DNA of 64,000 nt from Flavobacterium sp. (GTDB taxonomy: Bacteria > Bacteroidota > Bacteroidia > Flavobacteriales > Flavobacteriaceae), in the NCBI GenBank assembly GCA_016718345.1, contig JADKDN010000004.1, forward strand, positions 62,001 to 126,000, given 5' to 3'. Below the pieces are notes generated by a model. The model saw only the letters and a list, made by a program, of their open reading frames with translations. It made no database searches and was not told where the DNA came from. Positions 30,308 to 41,445 of this stretch are shown in pieces. Each line of letters starts with the position of its first letter. Position 1 is the first letter of the stretch. The position numbers and the translations under genes were made by a program.

Positions 30308-31324
30308 TTAAAGAACAGATTTAACTGTTTTGATAATTCTTGCAGCAATTTTATATGGATCACCGTTAGAAGCTGGTCTTCTGTCTTCCAACCAACCTTT
30401 CCAACCTCTTTGTACAGTCATCAAAGGAATACGGATTGAACATCCTCTATCCGATACTCCATAAGAGAAATCGTGGATAGATGCAGTCTCGTGTTTACCA
30501 GTCAAACGTTGCTCGTTGTATGCTCCGTAAACAGCTATATGTTCAGCTGTTACAGGACGGAATGCCTCACAAATTTTCTCATACGTTTCTTTAGATCCAC
30601 ATGTTCTTAGAACACTGTTTGAGAAGTTAGCATGCATGCCAGAACCGTTCCAGTCGGTATCTCCAAGTGGTTTAGGGTGATATTCAATATAGTAACCATA
30701 TTTTTCAGTCAAACGATCTAACAGGTAACGAGCAACCCAAATTTCGTCTCCAGCTTTTTTAGCCCCTTTTGCAAACAATTGGAATTCCCATTGTCCACAA
30801 GCAACTTCTTGATTAATTCCTTCAAAGTTGATTCCTGCAGCGATACATAAATCAGCATGCTCTTCAACTAACTTTCTTCCGTGTGTGTTTTTTCCACCTA
30901 CTGAACAGTAATACATTCCTTGTGGAGCAGGATAACCTCCTACTGGGAAACCAAGAGGAAGTTGAGTTTTTGTATCCATAATGAAGTATTCTTGTTCGAA
31001 ACCAAACCAAAAATCATCATCTTCATCGTCAATTGTAGCTCTACCATTTGAAGGGTGTGGAGTTCCATCAGCATACATAACTTCAGACATTACTAGGTAT
31101 CCATTAATACGTGTTGGGTCAGGATAAATAGCAACAGGAACTAATAAACAATCAGAAGAACCTCCTTCAGCCTGTCTTGTTGATGAACCATCAAAAGACC
31201 AGTTTCCTATTTCTGCTAACGTTCCTTGGAAGTTTTCGTGCTCCTCAACTTTAGTTTTGCTTCTTAAATTTTGTGTTGGTTCATAACCATCTAACCAAAT
31301 GTATTCTAATTTTATCTTAGCCAT
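30308..31324 (-). CDS. glutamine synthetase, type II (GSII)
   Basis: A 338-residue GSII (eukaryote-like class), making glutamine from glutamate, ammonia and ATP. Motifs: beta-grasp NWSFDGSSTRQAEGGSSDCL near residue 43, FGFEQEYFIMD near 107, CSVGGKNTHGRKLVEEHADL, INFEGINQEVACGQWEFQLF (active-site glutamates), and GSGMHANFSN near 228. Length is typical for GSII. It is divergent from the type III gene, with 266 bp between; this pairing is characteristic of flavobacteria. The gene is intact. Confidence 0.93.
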   Translation of the reverse strand: MAKIKLEYIWLDGYEPTQNLRSKTKVEEHENFQGTLAEIGNWSFDGSSTRQAEGGSSDCLLVPVAIYPDPTRINGYLVMSEVMYADGTPHPSNGRATIDDEDDDFWFGFEQEYFIMDTKTQLPLGFPVGGYPAPQGMYYCSVGGKNTHGRKLVEEHADLCIAAGINFEGINQEVACGQWEFQLFAKGAKKAGDEIWVARYLLDRLTEKYGYYIEYHPKPLGDTDWNGSGMHANFSNSVLRTCGSKETYEKICEAFRPVTAEHIAVYGAYNEQRLTGKHETASIHDFSYGVSDRGCSIRIPLMTVQRGWKGWLEDRRPASNGDPYKIAARIIKTVKSVL

Positions 31325-31393
31325 AATAATAAATTAATTTTATGATTTAAATTGAAGACAAATATAGTTCAATTTTTTCAGGCTTAAAAAAAT

Positions 31394-31460
31394 GGGGGTA
31401 TTTTTTGTATTCTAAATGGTTATTTTTCTCATTACTGCATTTTTGACGGGGGTATATTTT
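31394..31460. promoter_or_regulatory. repeated GGGGGTAT words between the two glutamine synthetases
   Basis: GGGGGTATTTTTT at 31394 and GGGGGTATATTTT at 31448 are direct repeats 54 bp apart in an otherwise very AT-rich divergent promoter region. A shared nitrogen-responsive regulator is a possible reader; no protein is identified. Confidence 0.4.
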
Positions 31461-31590
31461 ATAATTAGTAATTTAGTACGCCCATAAAAATTAAATTCAT
31501 AATTATGAACAGGGTCATTTTGTGTTTTTAGAATGATTATATTTGTTTTTCTATATTAAATCTTAACCATTAACATTTAAAATTGCGCAC

Positions 31591-33779
31591 ATGTCAACAT
31601 TACGTTTTCAGGCTTTGAAAGAAGCATCGTCAAGAAATCAAATTAAATTTGAAGAAACTGACAGGAAGTCGACTATTTTTGGTTCTAATGTATTTAATGA
31701 AAAAGCAATGAAGCAATATCTTACTTCAGACGCTTTTAAAGCTGTTCAAGGTGCGATTCAACATGGAACAAAAATCGATAGAAAATTGGCAAATTACATT
31801 GCCATGGGAATGAAAGAATGGGCGTTGTCAAAAGGAGTAACGCATTACACCCATTGGTTTCAACCATTAACGGGAACAACTGCAGAAAAACACGATGCCT
31901 TTTTTGAAACCTCTTTCGATGGAAGCGATCCAGTCGAAAAATTTGGAGGGGCACAATTGGTTCAACAAGAACCAGATGCCTCTAGTTTTCCAAATGGAGG
32001 AATTAGAAATACATTTGAAGCTAGGGGGTATACCGCTTGGGATCCAACATCTCCAGCTTTTATCTATGGGACAACTTTATGTATCCCAACTGTATTTATA
32101 TCGTATACTGGAGAAGCGCTAGATAATAAAATTCCTTTACTTAGAGCATTGTCCGCAATGGATGAAGCTGCTACCGAGGTGTGCAGGTATTTTGATAAAA
32201 ATGTAAAAAAAGTTACCGCAACCCTAGGGTGGGAACAAGAATATTTTTTGATTGACAAGTCATTAGCCAATTCGCGTCCAGATTTGATGATGACTGGCAG
32301 AACTCTTCTAGGGCATACCTCGGCAAAAGGACAACAATTGGATGACCATTATTTTGGTTCTATTCCTACTCGAGCTTTAACCTACATGCGTGACTTAGAG
32401 CAAGAGTGTATGTTATTGGGAATTCCTGTTAAAACGCGTCACAATGAGGTTGCTCCAAATCAATTTGAGTTAGCTCCCATTTTTGAAGAAACCAATCTAG
32501 CGGTCGACCACAACTGTTTATTAATGGATGTAATGCAAAAAGTGGCCGAGCGTCACGATTTGAAAGTGTTGTTGCATGAAAAACCATTCAAAGGAGTTAA
32601 TGGTTCAGGTAAACACAATAACTGGTCCTTAGCAACTGATACTGGGGTTAACTTATTAAGTCCAAGCAAAACCCCAATGAGTAATTTGCAGTTTTTAACT
32701 TTTTTTGTCAATACAATTAAGGCGGTTAATGACTACGAAACTTTATTGAGAGCTTCTATAGCGACAGCTAGCAATGACCATAGACTTGGAGCTAATGAGG
32801 CACCTCCAGCGATTATTTCAGTATTTATAGGAGAACAATTGACTAAAGTTTTGGCTGAATTAGAAGGTGTAACCACTGGAAAACTTTCACCTGAGGAGAA
32901 AACGGACTTGAAGCTTAATGTAGTCGGAAAAATTCCCGATGTGCTTCTAGATAATACAGATAGAAACAGAACATCTCCATTTGCTTTTACCGGGAATAAA
33001 TTTGAATTTAGAGCGGTAGGTTCATCAGCGAATTGCTCTAATGCCATGACTACTTTGAATACGATTGTTGCCAAACAACTCAAAGATTTTAAAATAGCGG
33101 TAGATAAATTAATCGAAGAAAAAGATTTGAAAAAAGGATGAAGCTATTTTCAATGTATTGAGAGAATACATCAAACAGTCCAAAAAGATTCTTTTTGAAG
33201 GAGATGGATATAGTGAAGCTTGAGAAAGAAGCTGCTAAAAGAGGTTTAAGTAATTTTAAAACAACTCCAGAGGCCTTAAAAGCCAGAGCATCTAAGCAAG
33301 CTTTGGATTTGTTTTCTGAGATGGGTATTATGAATCATGTTGAGGTAGAAGCACGCTATGAAATTGAATTAGAAGAGTATACCAAGAAAATTCAAATAGA
33401 AGGAAGAGTCTTGGCTGACATTTCTAGAAATCATGTCATTCCCACTGCTATTCGTTATCAAAACACCTTAATTGATAATGTGAAAGGGTTGAAGGAGATT
33501 TTTGGTTCCGATTTTGAGAAGATTGCTAAGGAGCAAATTATCTTAATCAAAGAGATATCGGGTCATATTGAAGGGATTAATTCTAAGGTAGATGCGATGA
33601 CTAACGAAAGAAAAAAAGCCAACAATTTGACTAATGCTCAAGAAATGGCTGAAGCCTATTGCAATAAAGTAAAACCTTATTTTGAAGACATTAGAAATCA
33701 TTGTGATAAGCTAGAATTATTGGTTGATGATGAAACATGGACATTAACAAAATACAGAGAATTATTATTTACAAAATAA
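31591..33779 (+). pseudogene. glnN: glutamine synthetase, type III (GSIII), frameshifted in the C-terminal third
   Basis: A GSIII of about 729 residues. The first 516 residues carry FNEKAMKQYL, HWFQPLTGTTAEKHDAFF, GWEQEYFLID, PTRALTYMRDLEQE, RHNEVAPNQFELAPIFEETN and GSGKHNNWSLATDTG, the catalytic blocks. The frame breaks near 33135 in an A run and again near 33220, where GCTTGAG probably lacks two G (expected ...EAWEKEAAKRGL). It then reads intact as the C-terminal GSIII helical domain to LTKYRELLFTK. Both shifts look like sequence errors. It is divergent from GSII. Confidence 0.9.
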
Positions 33780-33798
33780 ACTTTAAATAGTACGTTTT

Positions 33799-33836
33799 GC
33801 ACCCGACCTATTTCAGAATAGCTCGGGTGTTTTTGT
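33799..33836 (+). terminator. terminator after GSIII
   Basis: The long stem CACCCGA/TCGGGTG, extended through CTATT/AATAG around loop TCAG, is followed by a T run. Confidence 0.9.
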
Positions 33837-33878
33837 TACTTTTTTTTTTCGTAACTTTCGTTGATTAATAAACGCAAA

Positions 33879-34759
33879 ATGAAATTTTTTATACAGCTAA
33901 TCATTTTTTTTAGTTTTTCTACCTTAGCAATAGGACAAAGCCAATTTTCAATATATTTTGACAGTAATAAATACGAATTAACTTCCTTGAATCTAATAAA
34001 CTAAATCAGTGGATTTCTTCAAACCCTAAAGTGAAAATTGTTGGCATTCACGGTTTTTGTGATGAGGACGGTACTAGCAGTTTTAATGATACATTGGCCA
34101 AAAACAGAATTAATTTTGTCTATACTTTCATTAAAACAAGATTGCGATTAGAGATGATTTTAAAACTAGAAGCTTTGGAGAATTACACACCCTATCTAAA
34201 ATTAAGGCTGAAAATAGGAAAGTAACTTTGTTTTATATTGAAGCCAACGATTTATCTCGAGAAAATCAAATTTTAGGGATAAAAGAAGAGCCAATACAAT
34301 TGCCAAAAGCCGTTATAAAATATCCCGAAAAATTAGTTTTGATAATCCTGACGGAACAACTTCTGAATACAAATTGGATACCAATTTATGCAAAAAATGA
34401 CCGAAGCACCTGTTGGGAAAAAATTAAAGATTGAAAATCTAAATTTTATCATCAATACCTTCATAGTTGTTCAACAGTCAAAAGGGAAAATGTATGAGTT
34501 GCTATTGGTAATGAAAAACAATCCGAATCTCAGAATCGAAATTCAAGGACATCTATGTTGTATGCCGGTGGATAGACTTGATTTATCGACACAGCGAGCA
34601 AAAGCAATAAATAATTTTCTTGTTGCCAATGGAATTAATGGAGAAAGAATTACTTTCAAAGGATTCGGAAGCACACAACCCATCTACTCCTTGCCTGAAA
34701 AAGACGAAGCGCAACGTTCAGCCAACCGAAGAGTAGAAATATTAATTGTTGCGAATTAA
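33879..34759 (+). pseudogene. OmpA-family protein 1, frameshifted
   Basis: An exported protein of about 295 residues: signal peptide ending STLAIGQSQ, then a domain resembling an OmpA-like peptidoglycan-binding half (VGIHGFCDEDGTSSFNDTLA). After several breaks (about 34000, 34135, 34230 and 34350) the C-terminal OmpA domain is intact: NLRIEIQGHLCCMPVDRLDL, then STQRAKAINNFLVANGINGE and GFGSTQPIYSLPEKDEAQRS with the NRRVEI ending. The two CC residues in GHLCC are shared with its tandem paralogue downstream. It probably binds peptidoglycan in the periplasm. Confidence 0.78.
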
Positions 34760-34769
34760 AATAAATGAA

Positions 34770-35558
34770 ATGAGACATCTCACTTTTGTTTTCTTCCTAT
34801 ATGCACTATCACTTTCTGCACAGGAAAAGATAGAAGTTTTTTTTGATTTTAATAAAGCTGAGATTAATACTACAGCACAACAAAAATTGGAGACTTGGAT
34901 TGCTTCTAATGAAGCTATTGAGGTTTCAAAAATATACGGGTATTGCGATTGGAAAGGGACCAATCATTATAATGACACTCTTTCACTAAAAAGAGTTGAT
35001 GCAGTGTACCAATTTCTAATCAAGAATAAGATTAAAGTACTAGATAATTATGAAGTCCGAGGATTTGGAGAGGATTTCAAGCAGTCTAAAGTCCAATCAG
35101 AAAATCGAAAGGTGACCGTTTTTTTTCAGAAAGTAAAACAATCAGCACCCGAAGTCCTAAACTTCGATGATACCAAAACACTGGAAGAAAAATTCAAAGA
35201 GGCTAAGGTTGGGGATGTTATCGTATTGAAAAATATTTACTTTAAAAACCGTTCTCCACGAATTGTTCCCGAATCTAAACCAACCTTATACGAACTATTA
35301 TGCGTTTTAGAAGACCATCCCAACTTGAAAATTCAGATTCAAGGGCATATTTGCTGCCAGTTGGTTGGAGATTTCGAAGACATATCTACACTAAGAGCTC
35401 GTGCCGTTTATACGTTCTTGATTCAAAATAAAATCAACAGAAAAAGACTTTCATATAAAGGGTTTGGAATCACTAGGCCCATTCATCCCATTCCTGAGAA
35501 ATCTGAACAAGAAGCAAATGAGAATCGTAGAGTAGAAATTTTAATTTTAGAGCGTTAA
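34770..35558 (+). CDS. OmpA-family protein 2 (tandem paralogue)
   Basis: From the ATG at 34770 (MRHLTFVFFLYALSLSAQEK) the protein is 262 residues. It has two OmpA-like domains: an N-terminal one (EVFFDFNKAEINTTAQQKLE, YGYCDWKGTNHYNDTLSLKR) and a C-terminal one (PNLKIQIQGHICCQLVGDFE, RARAVYTFLIQNKINRKRLS, GFGITRPIHPIPEKSEQEAN, ENRRVEI). Each carries the peptidoglycan-binding arginine of the NRRVEI block, or the ENRKVTV equivalent in the first domain. It starts 11 bp after the paralogue's stop. Intact. Confidence 0.85.
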   Translation: MRHLTFVFFLYALSLSAQEKIEVFFDFNKAEINTTAQQKLETWIASNEAIEVSKIYGYCDWKGTNHYNDTLSLKRVDAVYQFLIKNKIKVLDNYEVRGFGEDFKQSKVQSENRKVTVFFQKVKQSAPEVLNFDDTKTLEEKFKEAKVGDVIVLKNIYFKNRSPRIVPESKPTLYELLCVLEDHPNLKIQIQGHICCQLVGDFEDISTLRARAVYTFLIQNKINRKRLSYKGFGITRPIHPIPEKSEQEANENRRVEILILER

Positions 35559-35660
35559 AGTGATAATTACGAAATCTAAAATCTAAAATCCTAATTCAAA
35601 TTCCTATATTTGCCAAACAACAATTTACCTGATTAACTAAGGCACAACTAACTACAACAA

Positions 35661-36838
35661 ATGAACTCAGATACTTCAAAACGATACGCACTTCGGGGTG
35701 TTTCGGCTTCGAAAGAAGATGTGCATAATGCCATAAAAAACATCGACAAAGGTCTATTTCCTAATGCTTTTTGTAAGATCGTTCCCGATTATTTAACCCA
35801 AGACGACGATTATTGCCTCATCATGCATGCCGATGGCGCAGGAACCAAATCGTCATTGGCTTATATGTATTGGAAAGAAACTGGCGATATTTCTGTTTGG
35901 AAAGGCATTGCTCAAGATGCTTTAATCATGAATATTGATGATTTATTGTGCGTAGGTGCAACAGATAATATTATGCTTTCTTCCACTATCGGTAGAAACA
36001 AAAATCTCATTCCAGCCGAAGTAATTTCTGCAATAATAAATGGCACAGAGGAATTGATTGCAGAGTTGAAAACCTTTGGCGTAACCATTCATTCCACTGG
36101 AGGCGAAACTGCCGATGTGGGAGATATTGTCCGAACCATTATTGTCGATTCAACTGTTACGGCTCGAATGAAACGTACTGATGTGATTGATAATGCCAAC
36201 ATTCAAGCGGGTGACGTTATAGTAGGATTGGCTTCTTTTGGTCAAGCCAAATATGAAAAGCCTATAACGGCGGTATGGGCAGTAACGGACTAACATCTGC
36301 ACGACACGATGTTTTTGATCACTATTTGGCTGAAAAATATCCTGAAAGTTTTGATGCCTTAGTACCTGCCGAATTAATTTACTCGGGTGCTGTGAAATTG
36401 ACAGATTCCGTTGCAAATGCTCCTTTGGATGCTGGAAAATTAGTGCTTTCACCGACACGAACCTATGCACCTGTAATTAAAAGTATTTTATCGCAATATA
36501 CACCAAAAGACATTCACGGAATGGTGCATTGCAGTGGTGGTGCCCAAACCAAAATTTTACATTTTATTGACAATCTTCATATTATAAAAGACAATTTATT
36601 TCCAGTTCCGCCATTATTTCAATTGATTCAAGAGCAATCTAAAACGGATTGGAAAGAAATGTATCAAGTATTCAATTGCGGACATCGCATGGAGCTTTAT
36701 GTTCCCGAAGCTATTGCCAATGCTATTATAGCGATTTCGCAATCGTTTGGAATTGATGCGCAAATTATCGGTAGAGTAGAAGCTTCAGATTCTAAAAGGC
36801 TCACGATTAAAAGTGAGTACGGTGTTTTTGACTATTAA
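35661..36838 (+). pseudogene. purM: AIR synthase (PurM)-like protein, one frameshift
   Basis: A protein of about 392 residues in the PurM superfamily, most like phosphoribosylformylglycinamidine cyclo-ligase of de novo purine synthesis. It has the HADGAGTKSSLAYMYWKETG block near residue 58, DALIMNIDDLLCVGATDNIM near 93, and HSTGGETADVGDIVRTIIVD near 145. The frame breaks near 36258 (TATGAAAAGCCTATAACGG). Adding one A gives YEKAYNGGMGSNGLTSARHD, and the second half reads through HGMVHCSGGAQTKILHFID and FNCGHRMELYVPEAIAN. Purine auxotrophy from one missing base is unlikely, so I read it as an error. Confidence 0.85.
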
Positions 36839-36849
36839 TCTATTCTAGA

Positions 36850-37443
36850 ATGACAATCAACCCTAATCTAATACTCGAAGATGAGTTCGTACTCTTGAGA
36901 CCTTTGCAGGAAACAGATGTAGCACATCTATTGCCTTTTTCTATAAATGAACCAGAGCTTTGGAAATTTTCTTTAGTTCGTGCTAATGGTAAAGAGAATT
37001 TGGAGCATTACATCCAAATAGCAATTAAAGCACGGGAAAATGGAACAGAATTTCCCTTTATTGTCTATGATAAACGAACAGGTAACTATGCAGGAAGTAC
37101 TCGTTTTTATGATATCAATTATGGTTTTAAGACGATTCAACTGGGGTATACTTGGTATGGAAAGGATTTTCAAGGAACGGGTTTGAATAAACACTGTAAA
37201 TATCTTTTGCTTACCTATGCTTTTGAAACTTTAGGAATGGAACGTGTGGAATTTCGTGCCGATAATGATAACGAACGAAGCAAGGCGGCTATGTTAAGCA
37301 TTGGATGTACCGTTGATGGTATTCTAAGAAGTAATATGCCTACTTTTGAAAGTGAAGCTCGTCGAGATAGTATTGTCTTGAGTATTTTAAGGGAAGAGTG
37401 GTTTGAAGTTGTGAAAGAGTATTTAAAGAAAAAATTAGAATAA
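36850..37443 (+). CDS. GNAT-family N-acetyltransferase
   Basis: A 197-residue acetyltransferase. The acetyl-CoA-binding region is LGYTWYGKDFQGTGLNKHCK near residue 98, with the Q/R-x-x-G-x-G/A variant QGTGLN; FETLGMERVEFRADNDNERS, then AMLSIGC, follow. It resembles the RimJ/RimL-type N-acetyltransferases but the substrate cannot be told. It starts 11 bp after the PurM-like gene and may be co-transcribed. Confidence 0.88.
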   Translation: MTINPNLILEDEFVLLRPLQETDVAHLLPFSINEPELWKFSLVRANGKENLEHYIQIAIKARENGTEFPFIVYDKRTGNYAGSTRFYDINYGFKTIQLGYTWYGKDFQGTGLNKHCKYLLLTYAFETLGMERVEFRADNDNERSKAAMLSIGCTVDGILRSNMPTFESEARRDSIVLSILREEWFEVVKEYLKKKLE

Positions 37444-37486
37444 ATACAATTCACTATACTTGTTGCTTTAGACAAATTGAAAAGTA

Positions 37487-38644
37487 TTAGTTGAGTTTAT
37501 TTTTTATAATGCTTCTTCCTAAGTCAATAAAAGGCTTTTCAATGTGTTTTTCTGAAAGTGTAGCAAGATAAAATGTAGAAGCCACAACCGTTGGATATAA
37601 TAGCAGTAAAGTAAATTCACTTATTAGGATTTTATTCAATAGTGGTGCAATCAAACTGGTCATCAGCCAAGCAAAAATAAAATGGATAATATACATGGAA
37701 TAGGAAACCTTACCAATTCGGACTAAGATATTTGAATTTAGAATATCCAATTTTCGGAATAGTTCCATCAGAAACAGAAAGGATAGTCCTGAAATAAAGG
37801 GGATGCATGATAGTAGGTAGGGAATTTCTACACTCAATTTTCTGAAATATAAAGAGACACCACTTAGCACAACAAAAGCCAAAGCATCTATTTTCCAATT
37901 GAATCTCTGATTCTTTAAGGTACTCCAGAAATAGTAGGCTATGCCTAGAATGAATACAGGAATTTGATTAATAAGGTTGCAATAGACGAAATCATTGGAT
38001 ACACTGATGCCATTTGATGCCAGAACTAGTAAAGTTATTTGAGAAAATAGAAAACCAATCAGTACTCCTAAAATGACATTTCTGATGGAACCCCAATACT
38101 TACTAGCCAATGCAAACAGCATAGGAAAAACAACATAAAAAGCCATTTCTGTTCCTATAGACCATCCACCTGGGACAATATTGTTGTTTGCTGGGGGATA
38201 AAAACCATGAACAAATAGCACATTACTAATGATATTCAACAGTGTATAGTGTTCAGGAATGCTGATTCTTCCGTTTGAAAAATAGGCAGTCGTCAAAGCA
38301 AGAAAAAAATAACCTATTATGCCCAAATAGTATAATGGAGCAATCCTGAAAAACCTTCTAATAGCATATTTAAGTAGTGGTTGGGATTCGTTTTTTCTAG
38401 TTTCTGCAGAGATACAAAGGGTGTAGGCAGAGGCTACAAAAAAAAGTTGCACACCCAAAGCACCATAGCCAGTAAAGAATTTGGTAAAACTATGTAATCC
38501 GCTTACTTTTTGAGCTGTATGTACTAAGATGACCATCAAAATAGCCACTCCACGTATGGTGTCAATATATTTAAATTTTACTTTGGGTTCTGAGAATTGA
38601 ATTTCTTGTTCCAGTTTCAGTTTGACACCATCAGTTTGCATCAT
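37487..38644 (-). CDS. acyltransferase 3 family membrane protein
   Basis: A 385-residue multi-pass protein (about ten helices) of the OafA/acyltransferase-3 family. It has the diagnostic VILVHTAQKVSGLHSF near residue 40 (catalytic histidine) and the RRFFRIAPLYYL motif near 95. It probably acetylates a cell-surface polysaccharide or lipid. A methionine pair at the start leaves the exact start open by one codon. It is convergent with the GNAT gene. Confidence 0.88.
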   Translation of the reverse strand: MMQTDGVKLKLEQEIQFSEPKVKFKYIDTIRGVAILMVILVHTAQKVSGLHSFTKFFTGYGALGVQLFFVASAYTLCISAETRKNESQPLLKYAIRRFFRIAPLYYLGIIGYFFLALTTAYFSNGRISIPEHYTLLNIISNVLFVHGFYPPANNNIVPGGWSIGTEMAFYVVFPMLFALASKYWGSIRNVILGVLIGFLFSQITLLVLASNGISVSNDFVYCNLINQIPVFILGIAYYFWSTLKNQRFNWKIDALAFVVLSGVSLYFRKLSVEIPYLLSCIPFISGLSFLFLMELFRKLDILNSNILVRIGKVSYSMYIIHFIFAWLMTSLIAPLLNKILISEFTLLLLYPTVVASTFYLATLSEKHIEKPFIDLGRSIIKNKLN

Positions 38645-38732
38645 ATAATAAAAGCTAGTTTTTGAATAGGGACGAAGTTAGCAAAAAAAGCTTTAGTTAG
38701 CTACAGTTTGATAATCTGTTAGAGTGTAGAAA

Positions 38733-39561
38733 TTAATTGGAACGGATGTAGCTAATGGTTTGCGGTTCACTGCCGACACTAGCATATTCAATTTGAATGG
38801 AATTGTAATCCAATTGTGTAACGAAACAATTATACGGAGGCCAATTGGCTATGTAACCCGAACCAGAAAGGGCTGTTTTTGAAACATGAGTACCGAATCG
38901 GTAAATAAAACTGGGATGGATCTGCAATTCGAGTTCATTCATTGCATTGATTTTAAATTCAATTTCTTCGATCGATACCCCTTTGGGTTGCTTGATAGAT
39001 TTCCATTTTCCTATGAGTTTTGAAGGGACAATCGTATCTTTTTTGGAGTATGGAAAACAATTCAATTTTTGAAGTTCGATAAAACCTTTGCAATCGTAGC
39101 TCTTTTTATAGACCAATTTGTTTTTGGTTTTGAATAGCTTGGGTTTCCATCCTAATAGGTTGACATTTCCTGTTGTTCCTTGCTGGATGGAATAACATTT
39201 CTCTACAATTCCTTTCTTCGTTTTGAATTTCACACCTATTACTGACCAACCTGGATAGATGGCTTCTTTTTGTTGGCATTTGTCCCAGTAGGTATCCACA
39301 ACACCGCTTTGATTTTTTGAACCAATTGGTGATGCTATCCAGAGCAGGAGTAAAGTTGGTTTGATACCCACTACCTGCACCATTATAATAGCGTTGTCCG
39401 TTTTTATGATGCCGCACTTGCTGCTGGAGCAAACGTTCTACTTTTTTGAAATTCTCTTTTTCAATGGCTTTACTGCATTTTGTTGGGCTTTGTGCCCAAG
39501 CCATTTGGAAGGAATATCCTAACAGAAGCGAGAGTATTATTTTTTTGAATGTGATTTCCAT
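38733..39561 (-). pseudogene. secreted protein of unknown function, frameshifted
   Basis: Signal peptide SLLLGYSFQMAWAQ, then SPTKCSKAIEKENFKKVERL up to SITNWFKKSKRC. The frame breaks near 39300 and continues as NQSGVVDTYWDKCQQKEAIY, then GWKPKLFKTKNKLVYKKSYD and a lipocalin-like C-terminal part (KLIGKWKSIKQPKGVSIEEI to SYIRSN). Together this is about 276 residues. The tail resembles a secreted lipocalin-type beta barrel; no name is justified. It lies immediately left of the IS copy. Confidence 0.62.
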
Positions 39562-39727
39562 ACAACGAGTTTTGCATGTCGACTAAGCTTTTTGAATATT
39601 TACAAAAATCACTCCAAAAAAATGTTTTGTATTGTTTGCTCGGTTTTTTGTATTTTTTTTACAGTAAGGAGTTTTCTTTCCGCAGGTGCAAGAATTCTTT
39701 TCGTAGGAGGGAGTTTTTTTCTCCAGT

Positions 39728-41445
39728 AACGTCAGACTGTGAAAAAACATCACAATCCTTCCACCAAATATAGCAAAATAGTTGTAAGAAAGTTATAGTT
39801 TTTTTATCTTTAATGATGCAATACATACAAGGAATATCTCGTTATCAGCTGCGTAGCCAGTTTAGATGATACCATTAGCCAAGACAACCCTGTTCGATTT
39901 ATAGATGCTTTTGTGAACAGCATCGAGCTTGAACGAGTAGGATTTCAACCAAAAGTTTTAAAAGCGAAGGACGCCCTAGTTTTGAGACCCAACTATTTCT
40001 AAAAATCTATCTATACGGTTATCTCAATGGCATCCGCAGCTCAAGAAAACTAGAAAAGAATGTCTTCGCAATCTGGAGTTGCAATGGCTCACAGAAACCC
40101 TTCGCCCTAATTATCACAGAATAGCCGATTTTAGAAAAGACAACCCCAAAGCCTTAAAACAACTCTTCAAACTCTATGTTACATTTTTAAAAGATGCCGA
40201 TTTAATAGCAGGTTAGACCATGACTATTTATTCCACTAAATCAAGAGCAAACAACGGCAAGAAGTCTAATTACAATCAAAGAAAATCGATAAACATAAAG
40301 AGTATATCGAAGCAAAAATCCAAGGCTATCTAACGGATTTAGACCACAATGACGATCAAGAAAAGAGCAGCACAATACCCAATATTCAACAAAAAATTGC
40401 ACGCTTGCAACAAAACAAACTGCGCTATGAAATCTTAGAAGAACAACTCAAAGCCAGTGGCGAACCACAAATAAGCACCACTGACCAAGATGCTAGATCC
40501 TTGCTAGTTCAAGGTCAAGTCATAGAAGTATCGTATAATCTACAAGCCGCAGTAGACGATAAGCACAACCTAGTAGTGGCGACCCACACCATTAACCGCA
40601 ACGATAAAAAAATGCACTCTCAGCCATAGCTTTAGAAGCAAAGGAAAATCTAGGAGCAACAACCTTTACAGTTTTGGTAGATAAAGGCTACCACAATGGA
40701 CGAGAAATAGAAGCCTGTAAGCTAGCCAATATAACCACCATAGTCGCCCATCCCGATCAGGGCAAGAGTAACGAAAATGGCACTCAACCTGAGTATTTAG
40801 TCTCTAAGTTCACCTACAACAAACAAGACAACACATACACCTGTCCGCAAGGACAAATCCTTACCACCACAGGGAGTTGGCACAAGAAAACCAGAGATGG
40901 GGATAAAACAAGTTATTTATACCAAAAATACCGCACCACAACCTGTAAAACCTGTCCCGTAAAAGAGCAATGTACCAGTAGAGTGGGAGGAAGAGAAATA
41001 GACCGAAGTCAGTATGCAGATGCCGTAGAAGAGAATCTAAAGCGCTACCAATCCAACCCCACAACTGTATGCAAACGACAAGAGATTAACGAGCATATCT
41101 TCGGAACAATAAAGCGAAAATGGGGTTACAATTACACCGACTTAATAGGACTAGAAAAAGTAAACGCAGAACACAGTCTTATTATGCTAGTCTATAACAT
41201 CAAACGCAGTATAAACATCTTGGGAGTTCCCGAACTTATAGCAAAACTCAAGACTTGGAACACGCCTTACAAGAGAAAGAGTTTGTTTTTTTTCTAAAAA
41301 CGACCTATTTAAAGCTGTTTGTAACTAAAATTATTTTTGAGACAAATCAGAACACTTCAAAAATTAGCCTAGCTTAAAATCAATTTATAGACCTCCTGTG
41401 AAGTAGAAAAGAAATAAAAATGAGGTTTTTTCACAGCCTGACGTT
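39728..41445 (+). mobile_element. IS1182-family insertion sequence, copy 1
   Basis: A 1,718-bp element whose ends, CGTCAGACTGTGAAAAAAC and its partner CGTCAGGCTGTGAAAAAAC at the right (reverse complement), form an inverted repeat; with outer AA/TT they extend to about 23 of 25 bases. It lies between AACG on the left and CGTT on the right. Its transposase reads rightward. It is a direct repeat of copy 2. GC is higher than the chromosome. Confidence 0.9.
39816..41297 (+). pseudogene. IS1182-family transposase, inactivated copy
   Basis: The frame begins MQYIQGISRYQL. Compared with copy 2 this copy has at least four indels, a stop where copy 2 reads AGETIAIDGTKSRAHNG (about 40215, AG-stop-TMTIYSTKSRANNG) and a lost catalytic aspartate (IDG to IYS). 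The second catalytic block VDKGYHNGREIEACKLANIT and the C-terminal EINEHIFGTIKRKWGYNYTD are intact. Unlike most frameshifts in the window, several changes here are substitutions, so it looks genuinely decayed. Homologue of the copy at 44012. Confidence 0.85.
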
